DNA of 64,000 nt from Monocercomonoides exilis (taxonomy: Eukaryota > Preaxostyla > Oxymonadida > Polymastigidae), in NCBI GenBank assembly GCA_001643675.2, contig LSRY02000020.1:253001-317000 (forward strand), written 5' to 3'. A program made the translations under genes and the position numbers. The notes under the pieces are model-generated. The model made no database searches. It was not told where the DNA came from and saw only the letters and a list, made by a program, of their open reading frames with translations. Numbering within the stretch: position 1 is the first letter of the stretch; the number at the start of each line of letters is the position of its first letter. This document shows, piece after piece, positions 25,767 through 37,611 of the stretch.

Positions 25767-28700
25767 ATGATGCCTCGTGACACAGATAAAATTTCATTTT
25801 TGCTACGATCAGATGGATATGGGCATTGTCAAGGAGTGAATCAAGCTCTTGTGTTGAAAGAAACAAAAGCTCTTCTCACAGCTGGACAGGATTGGATGAT
25901 AAAACTTTGGAAATTTGATAAGGTTAGAAAAAACTTAGCGTATATATTTTTAAATAAGCTTTAATATGCTTTAGTCGCAAGAAACGCACATGCATTGCTA
26001 CAGAACATATGTTGGTCATTCTGGCTCAGTATCTTCAATTGCCCAACTCACAAACGAAGCAAGATGTATGCTTTTGTTTATTAAATTAAATTCTTTTATT
26101 ATAATTTGATTATATAAAAGTTGCTTCTGCTTCTTTGGATCGTACAATTCGAATTTGGGATACTGAATCATCAAATTGCCTTTCAATACTTGCAAACCAC
26201 ACTGATCAAGTAAAGGCCATTTCATTTACAAAGTCGCTCAATCTTCTTGCTTCTGGTTCATTAGACGGAAGAATTCTTCTCTGGGATGCTGAATTATTAT
26301 CGGATCCACATTTTCTGTTAACTCCAGAAAAACACGATCCTCTTGAATTAAATGTTGGTAAATCTATTTACAGCCTTTCATTTTCTCTGGATGGAAGTTT
26401 ACTGGGGTCTGGCCATTTGAATAAGCTCGCTTGCCTTTGGGATGTTCGATCAAAAGGATTAATATCTTCGTTTCATCATTCCGCATGCGTTTCGTGTTTG
26501 GCGCTAAGCTCGAATGGAAGACAATTAGCAACGGGAACGACAGATGGATTTGTGAGCGTTTGGGATGTGCGGAATCTGCGATCTGTTGCGATGGTTGGAT
26601 TTGACGAGTGTATTAGATGTGTTGTGTGCTCGGATGAAGGAGGGATATTTCGATCTGTTGTCGCTGGATTGAATGATGGAAGAGTGATTGAAACAAGATT
26701 TGCATTGGATGAAAAAGGGAAAAGCAGTGCACATAGTGGAACAGAGGATTTCTTTGCACATGAAGAGAAGATGAATGATAAATCCAATTTTTCTGCTTCA
26801 TGCTTCAGTGTTGATTCTAATGTTGTTTCGACTTCAAACACTCCTCATTTAGTATCACTTGATGCTCATTTGACTCCGATTGAAGAATCTGAAAGCGATC
26901 AAAAAGAAGAAGAAGAAGATGCAAGCAAGAAAGTGTCTAATCATCGAGGAGTGCAAAGAGTTGGCCGAAAGAGGAGAATAATCGATGAAGATGATAAAAC
27001 AAGCGACGATGAAGCACACGACGAAGCAGTCATTGAAATAGATAATGACAACAATGATCGCACGACTGATGTTAAACAGGATGTTGCTGATAAGCCTATG
27101 AAAAGTGACAATGTGCAAATAAACAGCAAATCTTCTTCAGACACACAACCTCAGCAGATACTTCGCGGTACCAATTCATCTCGCAAATCACCTCCTCCTG
27201 TTGCATCTGTCACTCCGTTTCTGACTCCAACAAACACTCCTTCGCCTTCTCCGTTCATCTCGCCCACTCCGCCAGCCAACCAATCAGACTCCACTTCGCC
27301 ACAAGACAATTCCCACCCGTCTTTCATTGTCACCTGCCGCGTGCTGTCGAAGCAGCGCCCAGTTCAGCTGAGGCCGCAGCACAACCACCCTGCTCTCTCA
27401 CTCTGCATCACATCAGCATTCACACAGGCACTGTGGAGCGAAGAGATTGAAGATAACAGCAATAAAGATGAAAGTGCAATTTGTGTGGATGATTTGGAGA
27501 TTGAGTCTTGTGATGCTTTGAATGAATCTTCTTTGAATGGTTCGATGAGAAGAGAGAAAATAAAGAAAAAAGAGATAAAAAGAGAAGAAGACGAAGAAAG
27601 TGAAAGCAATACTAACAAACAAAATAGGAAGAAAAAAGCAGAAAAGAAGAAGAAAATGGAGTCAGATGAGCCTAATGAAAAGGAGGTGAATGAAGAGAAC
27701 AAAATAAATGATAACTTCATTCAAAAGAAAGATATTGAAAGCGATCCAAACGCTTCAATAAAAGCATCGTTGCGTGTGCTCAAAGAGAAATGCCCATTTT
27801 TGCTGATATTTTCAGACATTTCGCTTGTTGAGGTTATTCCATTCCCACTCGATTCACTTCATCTTCCCATCAGAAACAGCAAAACTATTTGTGACCCTTC
27901 CTCTCTTTTGCACTCATCACACACTTCTCGTTCACTTTCATCTGATTTGCATCCATTTCACATAAAGTCGTCGTCTCAGCCACTTCGCTCGCCTTTCCCT
28001 TTCCTTCTGAGTCCATCTTTCCTTTCTTCTCTTTCCTCTCATCTTCCTCAGCCCCGTCTGTTTGTGTTTGGGACGTTTCCTTATGTCGAAGCTGAGCCTT
28101 TGCCAGACAGAATCCACACGTTGCTTCGAGATGAGCACAACATTGTGCACATGTGGAGCGTGATGACTGGAACAGAAGTTGGAGAATGGAAAATGAGAGA
28201 TAAAAAGGAATTGGATTGCGAAAAGGAAAAAGAGAAAGAAACTGGTTGTCAATCGAAGGGAAAGGATGAAGTAATGAGAAATAATGAGAAGAATCAAAAT
28301 GATTGCAAAGAATGTTTGCAGAATGAAGATAATGAAAATGAAGCTCTTTCGATCGAAAGGGAAATGAAGAATCGAAAACTTCATTCTTATTTGTCATCTC
28401 CTTCATTTTTCATTTCAAATCAACAGAACTCATTTCACAGGAATCGCCCACTTCATTCAAACACTTCCACAAAAGCATTTCCTCTCACAACATTCATATC
28501 GCTATTCACTCCACCATCACTAAGCTCACTCACTTCTCTTTCTCAGACACAATCATCTGCCACTTCAACAGCATCTACTACTTCTTCTTCTTCTTCAAAT
28601 CCAATCCAATCCAATTCAACACCATCACTTCCCATGTCTCTTCAGTCATCTCTGTTCTCAGAATACCGCCAGCGCTGGTTCGCAACGGAGGTGCGAGGAG

Positions 28701-30052
28701 GATGTTTGTGTGTTTCGTTGTCTCGTGGTGACTGCATCAAGTGCGAAGGACACGCTGAGCAGAAGGAAATGGAGATGAAGTGTGTGAAGAGACAGCGCTT
28801 ATGCGACGTGGCAGATAATCCACGGGGAATGAGGTATGTGAGGAAAAAATTAGGCGATGGAGACAATGAGGAAAAAAATTTGAGGGGAAAGAAAGGGAAA
28901 GCAGAGGAGCAAGCAACTTTATCAGATGAAAATAAAACAGAGCCTGCAAAAGAGGGTGATGATGATCAGACAGCATCGTTGCTCGCCAGAAGAACTCGAA
29001 GAAGCACAGCACAACAAGCAACAGAAGGCTCAGCCAGCTCAGCCAGCTCAGCAAGTGGCTCTCAGCCGCAGCGCAAAAAGCTTTTCAACTTTGCGTATCA
29101 GTTTCTCCGCCAGATGCTTTCAGAGGTGCAGCAATATCACAACGTGAAGCATGCTCCTTCGTATGAGTCGGCCTTGAAATCTCTGCCTGCCCTTTCTTTG
29201 AGCGCTGACGAATGCCAAGAGTTGCTTCAGAGCCGGTTCAATGAGGAAAGAGATGAGTTGGATGTGCTTCCATGTGGCTGCCTGTCGATAGAGAAGCCTC
29301 ACAGAGAGCATTTGATTGTGGTGCCTGACGATCAGCGCGGTTTATACACAACATTCACACTCTTCACTTCACTGGACCATGAAGTCAGAGGATTGCCTTC
29401 ATCCTCTTCTGCTTCTTCGATGGCTTCTCAGTCAACAGAAGAAAGGAAAGGAAGGAGTGAATCAAAAAGAATGTTGCAAATGGTTGGAGAGAGCACAAAT
29501 GATTCACTTCAAGTTGGGCAATTGGACAACGATGCTGATGGTGTTAACAATCATCCTTCAAATAATCGATGGATAGTTCCACACTTCTCTACGCCATGTG
29601 TTCTTTTCTCTTCACTTCCAGACTGGATCAACGAACTTGTTACCTCTCCTTCTCCTCCTCCTTCATCGCAGCCACAGATCCGCTTCCACATGACGCAATC
29701 AAAAGAACAGCCACCTATCATCCCTGTTGTCCATTCTCAGATGCTGGCTGAGCAAGTGTCGCTGGCACAATCATCTGCTTCAGCTAATTCTTCACTTCGG
29801 CGTCACATTTCACCACTTCCGTCGATGGAACTGAAGAGATTCAACGGTAAAGAGCCTCTTCAAATGAAGGAGGCACTTCGAAGTATTGCAGCAGAAATGA
29901 GGAAACTTGGGTGGAATGGCACATCGGATATGCTGTCTGCAAGCTGCAACAACATCCTCCTTCCGCCAGAAACAACATTGGCAACGATAAAAGCCAGAAT
30001 ATGGAATAAGCCTGAGCCTCTTCTCATTCATTATCATCTTAAGCAGGAGTGA
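25767..30052 (+). CDS. WDR48: WDR48/UAF1 homologue (deubiquitinase-activating WD40 protein), 3 exons, 1,392 aa
   Basis: Exons 25767..25922, 25975..26065 and 26121..30052; introns of 52 and 55 nt; stop TGA. The N-terminal 250 residues contain regular WD40 blades ('LLTAGQDWMIKLWKF', 'FASASLDRTIRIWDT', 'LASGSLDGRILLWDA', 'LATGTTDGFVSVWDV') in the same order and sequence style as WDR48 (TAGRDSIIRIW, SASSDTTVKVW, SAGLDRQIFLW). A later segment, RHTLL-type 'LLRDEHNIVHMWSVMTGTEV', matches the WDR48 blade ILTKDTNNNVAYWDV. 'YRQRWFATEVRGGCLCVSL' matches NWFSVDLKTGMLTI. The C-terminus has PDWINELV and ends with WNKPEPLLIHYHLKQE, like human FIWKSGGDLTLHYRQKS (the ubiquitin-like DUF3337 region). Known family members activate USP1, USP12 and USP46. 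The blades are separated by long acidic, Lys-rich and Ser-rich insertions. Confidence 0.85.
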
Positions 30053-30657
30053 ATCTCTTCATTTCATCAAAGGGTCACAGTGTTGTTTGCTTGAACTCTT
30101 TGACATGAATAAATTAGAATAAGGATTTGTTTTATCAAAATTTATAATAAAGTGAATTTTCGTTGAAAGGAGTGATGTGCGGGAAATGCTTAAACTTGTT
30201 TATTTGTAAAGTTTAGGGAAATTTTTTTAAAAAGCTTTAAGAATCGTATTTAAAAGGAATTTGTAACTAACATTGAGCAATTGAAAAAAAAATAAACTTT
30301 ACGATGAACACTTTTTTTTGATCTTTATTTTTGTGAGGAAGCCTTTTCGGATAAATACCTTCGGATGTTCAGAAAAATTCTCATAGTTGTAAACAAAGAT
30401 CGTTTGTGAACTCAAATTAATTTTTTTTTAATTCGGAATTGATTTGTAATCCGATTTAAAAAAGAGTTTTTTCTAACTCGTGAAAATAAATTAGATTTAA
30501 TAATTAAAAAGATATCAGTAGATAGCAATCATGAAATGTTGAAAAAGGAAAAAAGTGATGGAAATTACAAATCAGCAAGTAATTTACCGCAATTTTCTGA
30601 AAAACAAATTCAAAAAAAAACTTTTATGAAATGAATGATTTGAGATTCAATATCAAA
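30053..30657. other. AT-rich intergenic spacer
   Basis: 605 bp between convergent genes, rich in A/T runs. No coding or structured element recognised. Confidence 0.5.
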
Positions 30658-31155
30658 TTAAATTTTTGGTATTGATGGAAGTTTTTCGGGCTTGCTAGAT
30701 GGATGAATTTGATCGTAAGTTTGCTGCAATTCTGAAGAAACTTGATCAGGTGAAAATGGCTGGGCAAGCGTTTTTATTTTTCTTCGTGGATCAGGATCAT
30801 GTTGAATTGTAAAACGGATTAAATAATCTTCGAGTGGAATTTATTATTTTTATGCAATAAAAAGTTTATGCAAACCTTCTGTTGTAGATGTTTCTTTTGG
30901 AGGTGACGGATTGTCATAGTCAATAATTGAAGGAGGATATCGAACTCTTCTCAACGGAATATCTCTATCCTCACAGAGTTGCTGATCATTGTTTTTGTTT
31001 TGATGTGTTGAAGCAGAGCAACATTGCTGAGAAGTGATATAAGATTTTTGACTTTTAATTGAATAAAAATCATCAAAATTATGTTCAGAATAAATTGATT
31101 CTTCACATTTTGCAATATAAAATAGGAATAGGATGAAAGAAAAGGAACAATTCAT
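30658..31155 (-). CDS. Small secreted protein of unknown family, 2 exons, 149 aa
   Basis: Minus-strand exons 30876..31155 and 30658..30827, with a 48-nt intron (donor GTTTGC, acceptor GAAG); phase 1 closes. Residues 1-17 are a clear signal peptide (MNCSFSFILFLFYIAKC). The mature part has a Cys pair (QQCCSAS), another Cys (LCEDRD), a basic/Pro segment (PLRRVRYPPSIIDYDNP), then in exon 2 RFTIQHDPDPRRKIKTL and an Asp/Gln-rich tail. No membrane segment follows the signal, so it is probably lumenal or secreted. I do not recognise the family. It is divergent from the cytochrome b5-like gene. Low complexity is slight, unlike its neighbours. Confidence 0.55.
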
Positions 31156-31532
31156 TGCGAAAGGAAGCCATTAAGAACCTTTAACAATAAAAATAAAAAG
31201 ATGCTAACTTTATTTAATAATAAATAATTACATTTTGATCATCGACACTATTTTTTAGTTGTTTTTTGTATTTTTGAACAAATATGTCTGTATTTTCTTT
31301 CTTTCTTCTAATCAAATGCTAACCGATTTTGAAATAGTTTCAAACTTCGTTTTTAGAACGAAAAAAAATTTACTTTCTTCTGAAATTCTTGAATACTTTT
31401 TCACATTTGAATTTCATGGCTTTCCAAACTTCTTCCTCTGAAATAGATAAAGTGTGATATGATACTTCGTGATATCTTTTTGAAGTTTTTGTTAATTTTT
31501 TTGTTTATAAGGAATCTCTTCCTGTGATAACG

Positions 31533-31991
31533 ATGCATGAATTATCTTTGCATAACAAGGCTGATGATCTGTGGTTTTATCGTTTTTTTGATTAATATTT
31601 GTTTAAAACATGCTTTTATTGATGATGTTATCCTTTAAAGGGTATGCGTCAATGAAATTGTTTTCGACGTCACGAATTTTGACCATAGACCTGGTCAATC
31701 AATGATTTTGAAAGCAGCAGGAAGCGATATTACAGCATCATTTAGTGTGTTGTAATTTTTTCAGTGATTTTAATAAAACGAAATTTTAAAGATCGTTTTC
31801 ATGCATACGTTAATTGCGCCCGCTGCCCAGGTGTCAAGGTTGTTGGAAGGATAGAAAAAGATAAAAATTCGCATTCAAGTTCTGCAACAGCCAAATTTTT
31901 ACCAAAAAGTTATCAAATGTCATCAACCAAAAAATCGGAACCAAAGCGCAAAACATTGCCAATAATCTCTCAGCCTTCATCTTCAAAATGA
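31533..31991 (+). CDS. Cytochrome b5-like heme-binding protein, 3 exons, 114 aa
   Basis: Exons 31533..31573, 31641..31744 and 31792..31991; introns of 67 and 47 nt. Residues 2-45 read HELSLHNKADDLWVCVNE then IVFDVTNFDHRPGQS, the cytochrome b5 core (HN..DD.W..I...VYDVT.F...HPGG). ILKAAGSDITASF matches LL..AG.DAT..F. The second heme His is probably in 'NRFHAYV' (exon 3), followed by VVGRI like the family's Y.IG.L. The remainder is a basic Ser/Lys tail with no membrane anchor, so a soluble form is likely. Cytochrome b5 proteins carry electrons to desaturases, hydroxylases or P450s. Odd point: the usual HPGG is HRPGQ. The start is the first ATG in frame, and an upstream exon is possible. Confidence 0.65.
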
Positions 31992-32222
31992 ATTTTAAAG
32001 CATCTTTCATGAAGCAAAATTTGGAGAATTCAAAAATAGCATATTATCTGAAATTTTTTATAAAATAGCGCGCAATTTTATATTTCAAGATATCACATGT
32101 TCATCTAAATTTTTTTTAAGTGTAATGAACATTATTGTCAGTGTTATGCATATCATCGTAACCCATATGAATAATATAATTTTGTTATGGGCACAAAGTT
32201 ATTTTAAAAATTCTCGTTGACG

Positions 32223-34927
32223 ATGAGATTCGATTTATTTTTATTTTTAAAAAGAAAGCTCCACAATTCGATGGATGTCCTCAAATATTCTGTGATTTAT
32301 GGAATCCCTATAACAGTACTATCAAGTATTTATTCACAAGTGTATGAATTGTATTTTGAAGAACACTTAAAAGAGCAAATTTTTTTAAAGATCAATAACA
32401 AAGATAAAAACTGCTTGCAGACATTTAGTTCGTCATATGGAATTGATATATAAAACACTTACTTCAGAAGATGCAATTAAAGCGTGGATTCATTATTATG
32501 ATTTAGGACCTGGATATTTTGCAGATCTACTTATTAATCATTATACAACATTACAGCATCCAAAAGTTCCTCCTTCTAAGCTTTTTTGTGAAAAGCAGCA
32601 TTACATTTGCCATCCAGAAGAAATTAAACATAAAGTGATATCAAATTTTGTTGCGAAGCATCTCACCGATAATGTTATTGAAGGGCAAGACCCAGATATA
32701 TACAAAAGGGCTTTAGGGAAAATTCACGAGGAATATCTTCAAAAATGTTTAAGAGAAGAAAATATTCCTTTTATTTCTGAAAAGGAATGCAAAAAGTATG
32801 ACTTGTCCAAGACCCCGGATATTCTATTAACGCTTCCGTTTGCTGTAAATCGAGAAAAACATAAGAATTTGCAGTTATTTTCTCCGTTGTCTTTGGAATA
32901 TCTTGAGGAGAAAATGAAAACTCACCATGATGGAGATGTTATTGATTATCCAATACCTCCAGATCCCATCATTGATCGTTTAAATTTTATAAAAGAACGA
33001 AGAGACGATCTTCAAAACACACATGAAACTGATTTAAATCAGGCTAACTTTAATTCATTTCCCTCTATTCATTCGATGAATCCTGTTCAATCTTCAAGCA
33101 AGGTGTTTTCGTTGCAATTAACTACAGCAGACGCAACTGAAAATGCGGAGAATTGCAATAATCAAAGATGCATTTCGCATGAAATGAAAAATGGCTTTGA
33201 ACATTCAAATTATGCATTGTCTTTCTCTAACTCTCCTCCTCTTTCTCCAGAGTGTGCATCGCAAATATCTTCACCTTCACCTTCACCTTTTTCACCTGCA
33301 ATTGGATATTCTTGCAGCAGCACATCTTTCGATTCTCTTTCATGTTCATTTTCTCCTTCTCATTCTCCGTCTCCTTTTTTCTCAAACACAATTGACAATT
33401 TTTCGTTTCCATCAACTTCGAATTCACCTGAAACGAATTATGATCTTCAAAAAATCAATCAAACACATCAAGAAAATTCTCTTTCAAATCATTTTCAAAC
33501 GCAAACGTCTCCTTCATCATCTTCTTCATCTGCATTAGCGTCGACAGCTTCTTCTTCTTCTTCTTCTTCTTCTTCTTCATTCGTTGGAGGAAAACAATCG
33601 TCAGAAAACAAATTCGATTGTTTGACTGATGTTATTCATTCTCCATCTCTGTATTTGGAATATAGAACACGAAAAGCCGAAAAAAAAGCACAAAAAATAT
33701 TGCATTCAATGAAGCTGGAGGAAGTTATTGCTGAACGTAAAGAATTGGAGGAGTTTTTGTGGGGCAGAAGTGCAATTGAAAGTGAATGCATTGAGAAAGA
33801 TGAAGCATCTGATTCTCTTTCAGATGACTGCGATGATTGGCTGTTTAACAGGCGCATTTGCATCAGGAAAAATGAGCAAATGAAATCAAACCTTAAAACT
33901 GACACTGATGCAGATTCTGATACTTATGATATAGAATCAGGGTGCATCCCGCCTCCAACTGCAGCATACTGTCACAATTTTCGCAAGCACCCACATTCCT
34001 GGACTCCTGATTGTCCGTACCATTCACTTGATGTTCAAACAGACTGCATTCATTGTGAGCAGCCATCTATTTCGTCGAGCTCCATGCCTTTTCCTTACTA
34101 TGCTGAGTATCTAGCTAAAAAGTATTCTTCTTCTCTTTTGCCACTGCGTCAGTCCGAACTCCTCCTCAGATGGTCAATTTATCCTGTTGGCTATCCGCGT
34201 TTCACTGAAACTTTTCCTTTCTTTGTTGATGTCTATCAGCAATTGCTTTTAGAGGAAACACTTATCACGCGCAGGATGATGAGAAAAGAGCACAAAATAA
34301 AAGAGCGCAGTCTCCACAGGCGACTTACAGCAGAAGAAAAAGCAATTCTTATTGAAGATATGAGAAAACGATCAGAGTCAAGATTTGAATACAAAAGAGA
34401 TGAAGCAACGCATCTGACTGATTCGTTGACGGAAAGAAAATGTGGAGGTGAATCACTTTTTGGTATGCGTCAATCACCTTTTCTTTTTAAGAATTATTCT
34501 TTCGTTTTTGCTTAATGTTTGTTGGTATCTCTATTCTGAAGCAGATTCCATAGAACAGTGCTGCATTAACAACGAATTTGTTGTGCATTGGATGGACAGT
34601 AAAGCATCTTTTAGCGACGATTCAATGATGATAAAGAAAACTCTAATTCAACTTAAAAGTTACTGCACTCGTTTCGGTAGTGGGATGGTTATATTCTTTG
34701 GCGATCATTTCGATGAAATGACTTCGCTGTTATCTCGTTGCGGATTGGGAAATTTGATTATGTGTGTGAATTGTTTTCCAAGAAAAGAAGCTCTAATTAC
34801 ACTAAATTGGTCTGAACTTCTTATCAAAGAAAACAGACTGATATCGTTGAACAATAATCAAAAAGTTTTATCTAAAGAAAAAGAATGTGAGGAGTCATGG
34901 GAAATAGCAACACAAGATTTGATTTAA
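32223..34927 (+). CDS. CDIN1: CDIN1 (C15orf41) homologue, PD-(D/E)XK-type nuclease with large internal insertion, 3 exons, 861 aa
   Basis: Exons 32223..32427, 32468..34462 and 34542..34927; introns of 40 and 79 nt; donors GTTCGT and GTATGC. Residues 20-55 ('LSSIYSQVYELYFEEHLK') match human CDIN1 LLSIFSQEYQKHIKRTH. Residues 150-196 hold EEYLQKCLREENIPFISE and YDLSKTPDILLTLPFAV, matching LLLEKNLSFLDE and YDKTPDFILQVPVAV. Exon 3 resumes exactly where the human protein continues: VVHWMDSKASFSDD (human IIHWIESKASFGDE), then FGSGMVIFFG and FPRKEALITL. CDIN1 is a codanin-1-interacting putative nuclease linked to chromatin and erythroid maturation. Putative metal-site residues are D186 (TPD), D752 in place of Glu, and K754. 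Residues about 197-743 are Ser-rich or charged filler inside the nuclease fold. The acceptor at 34541 could instead be used 3 nt downstream. Confidence 0.82.
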
Positions 34928-37611
34928 ATTGATGATAATGCGAACTAATGCTTTAACATTGAACCATGTTAACATTTTTGAATATTCAAGTTCAAGACTT
35001 GATTTTTAAAATGTATTTCAGGCATTTTCCAAGTCTGCAAAGCGCTCCAATTTTCAAATGCGAATTAATGAAAATAGATATTTTTTGAAATAATTTTTTT
35101 TTCATAATTATTATTTCAAGATTTTTCCTTTCAGTTTTGGAAAAATATGTATGTAATACACTTGTTTTATAATTTTTATATGAGGAAAAATTCTCAATTC
35201 ATTGTTTTATTGTTCTTTTAATGATATTTTGAACAATTGGCTGATCCTTTTTGTTTTCATTCTTTTGTTTGAATTTTTATCAAAAATGATGATTTTGTGA
35301 GAAAAGTTTTTTGAATCGATTGTTGAGAATTTTTTAATCACTTAGCAAATGAGGTTAATATATTTTGACCTTTTTCCGTTATCCCAAAAAAGAAATTTTT
35401 TCATAAAAAAATGTGATTTAAACCATTATGTCACTAATTGCCATGCTCATATCCCATTCAAAATGAACTTCAGAAAAAGTGTTTTAATCCTCATTTTTGA
35501 TAAAAAGAAAAGATCTATCATTTTTTCATTCATTCTTTCATTTTATCTTTCTTCCTTTTCTTTCTTTCTTTTTTTTTTCGTCTTTTCTTTTCTCGTTTTT
35601 TATTAATAATTAATAAATTACATTTAACTAATTTGTTGACATGTGCAAATCGATAAAATATTCAGATGGAATACAAATACATGTTTTGTGAACAAAATTA
35701 TAAATTGGTCCATCTAATTAAGTTTGTTCTTATATGAAGAACGAAACTGATCCATTTTCATATGGGGCAAAATATTTCACTTTAATCATTTTCATAGAAA
35801 AAATATGCACTTTTCATTGACTTTTTGATATCAAAAAACACAAAAAAAATATAATTATTTTTTGACCCACGGCTAATGTTGGAAAACTTTATGTTTTGAT
35901 TTCAACGATACCTGTTTTCGGATTTTAAAATCAAATTTATTTTGAAATCTGAGAAAGCGAAATAAAGTTTTGAATGAAACAATTTTTTCTTGCTTTGTGT
36001 ATAAAAAGCTTGAAAGTCAATATTATCCACCATTTAATAAATTTCGATGAAAATTTTCATACCGAAATTCTTATATGGAATAATATGAAATAGAAAATTA
36101 TCACCAATATGAAAAATTTTTACACATTTATTCTTTTATAACGGAAATAACCTTCACATCGAATAAATTTAATGATTTCAGAAATGATTTGTTGTCAAAT
36201 TCATTTTTCTTTATATGATTAATAAAATAATAAATTTTTCTTTTTATTGTTTCACTTTAATAATTATAAAAAATCAAGTGTTGAAAATTGCATATTTCAA
36301 AAAAATTAACACACGTTTTTGAGTTTCCAATGATTTTTGGAATAAATAAGGATTTTAAATCTCTCATTTTTTTTGATATTTCTGAAATAATATAAAATCT
36401 TTTTTCAGCGTGAGCTGTTGAAAAATATTGTAAATTTCATTGAAAAAAAGCAAAGTTCAAAAATATTGGAGACAAACGACTGACTTATGCGTATTTACAG
36501 ATGTGATATTTGTATGATTTTTTTAGTTAATTTTTCCAAAAAATGTCACTTATCAAATTCTGTGAAAAACACATTTTCGTTAATAACAGAAAAAAAAAAC
36601 AAATAATGATCAAACATCAGTTCCGAATCACAAAATTTCACTGGAATAGAAATATGTCATTTTTATTGTTGTTATTACCATTTCAGGAAAATGTCATGAG
36701 AGAGAACAGAAATTTGATCAATATTTTAGATTTTAAATTATTTTGTACGTTAGACAAATGTGATTTTTCAAAAATTATAACCTATTTCATTTAATTTCAC
36801 TCAATTCTCATTTGATTTGATAATTTTACAAAATTATTTTGAGTTATAAACAGTAAAAGCTTAATTTTTGCAAAGTAAATTTGAATAAATAATTTAAAAG
36901 AAGATTAAATAAATCATTACATTTACGTTAAAACAATTATCTCAAAAAACATTTAAATTCTTAAAAAAATGAAATAAAAATATATGATTCTCTTATAATA
37001 CATGCAAAAAAAAGAGGAAAATATAAATTATAAAATGTCAAACATTTATAATTAATAACATAAAAATGGAGCATATGTTAATGATCTCCATATAAAATAA
37101 AATTGCTCAAAAATCATTTCTGATAATTTCCTGTTCTGCCAAGATAAAACGAAATCCTTCAATAAATATCAAATAAAATAGTTCACAAAAATTTGGCAAA
37201 CGAAAAGAGACACGAAACTGGAATTCAGCTTCAGATTACTCACTTTCACAATCTAAATAGCTCAAAAAATTTCCATGTTAACCATAGATACATCGAAGAA
37301 TCACATTCATATTTGAATCTGGATTACATAACGGACTCAAATAGAACTAATTCACATTTTTCCTATTTTTATATCACTTCAACACATTAATAACAATATT
37401 CTGTGAATAACACTACACATTTTTGCAAAAGGCACTTAAATACATTTGCTTTAATATTTCAATGATTACACATCATACATAATACACAATGATAGCATAA
37501 AACTTTCAATTTTCATTCACATCAACTGAATTTCATTTGATTCATCAGCCCAAAGTTCAATCACATCATTTACAGCCTTGAAGTTTATCAACATTTTCTC
37601 AATAAAAACAT
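34928..37611. other. Long AT-rich intergenic region
   Basis: 2.7 kb of very AT-rich DNA. Frames at 35349..35606 and 36543..36794 exist but have no recognisable protein character. I see no tRNA, repeat array or transposon end in it. Confidence 0.5.

Noticed and set aside
34928-37611. Short open frames at 35349 and 36543
   Set aside because: AT-composition artefacts with no domain, no codon character and no phase-compatible partners.
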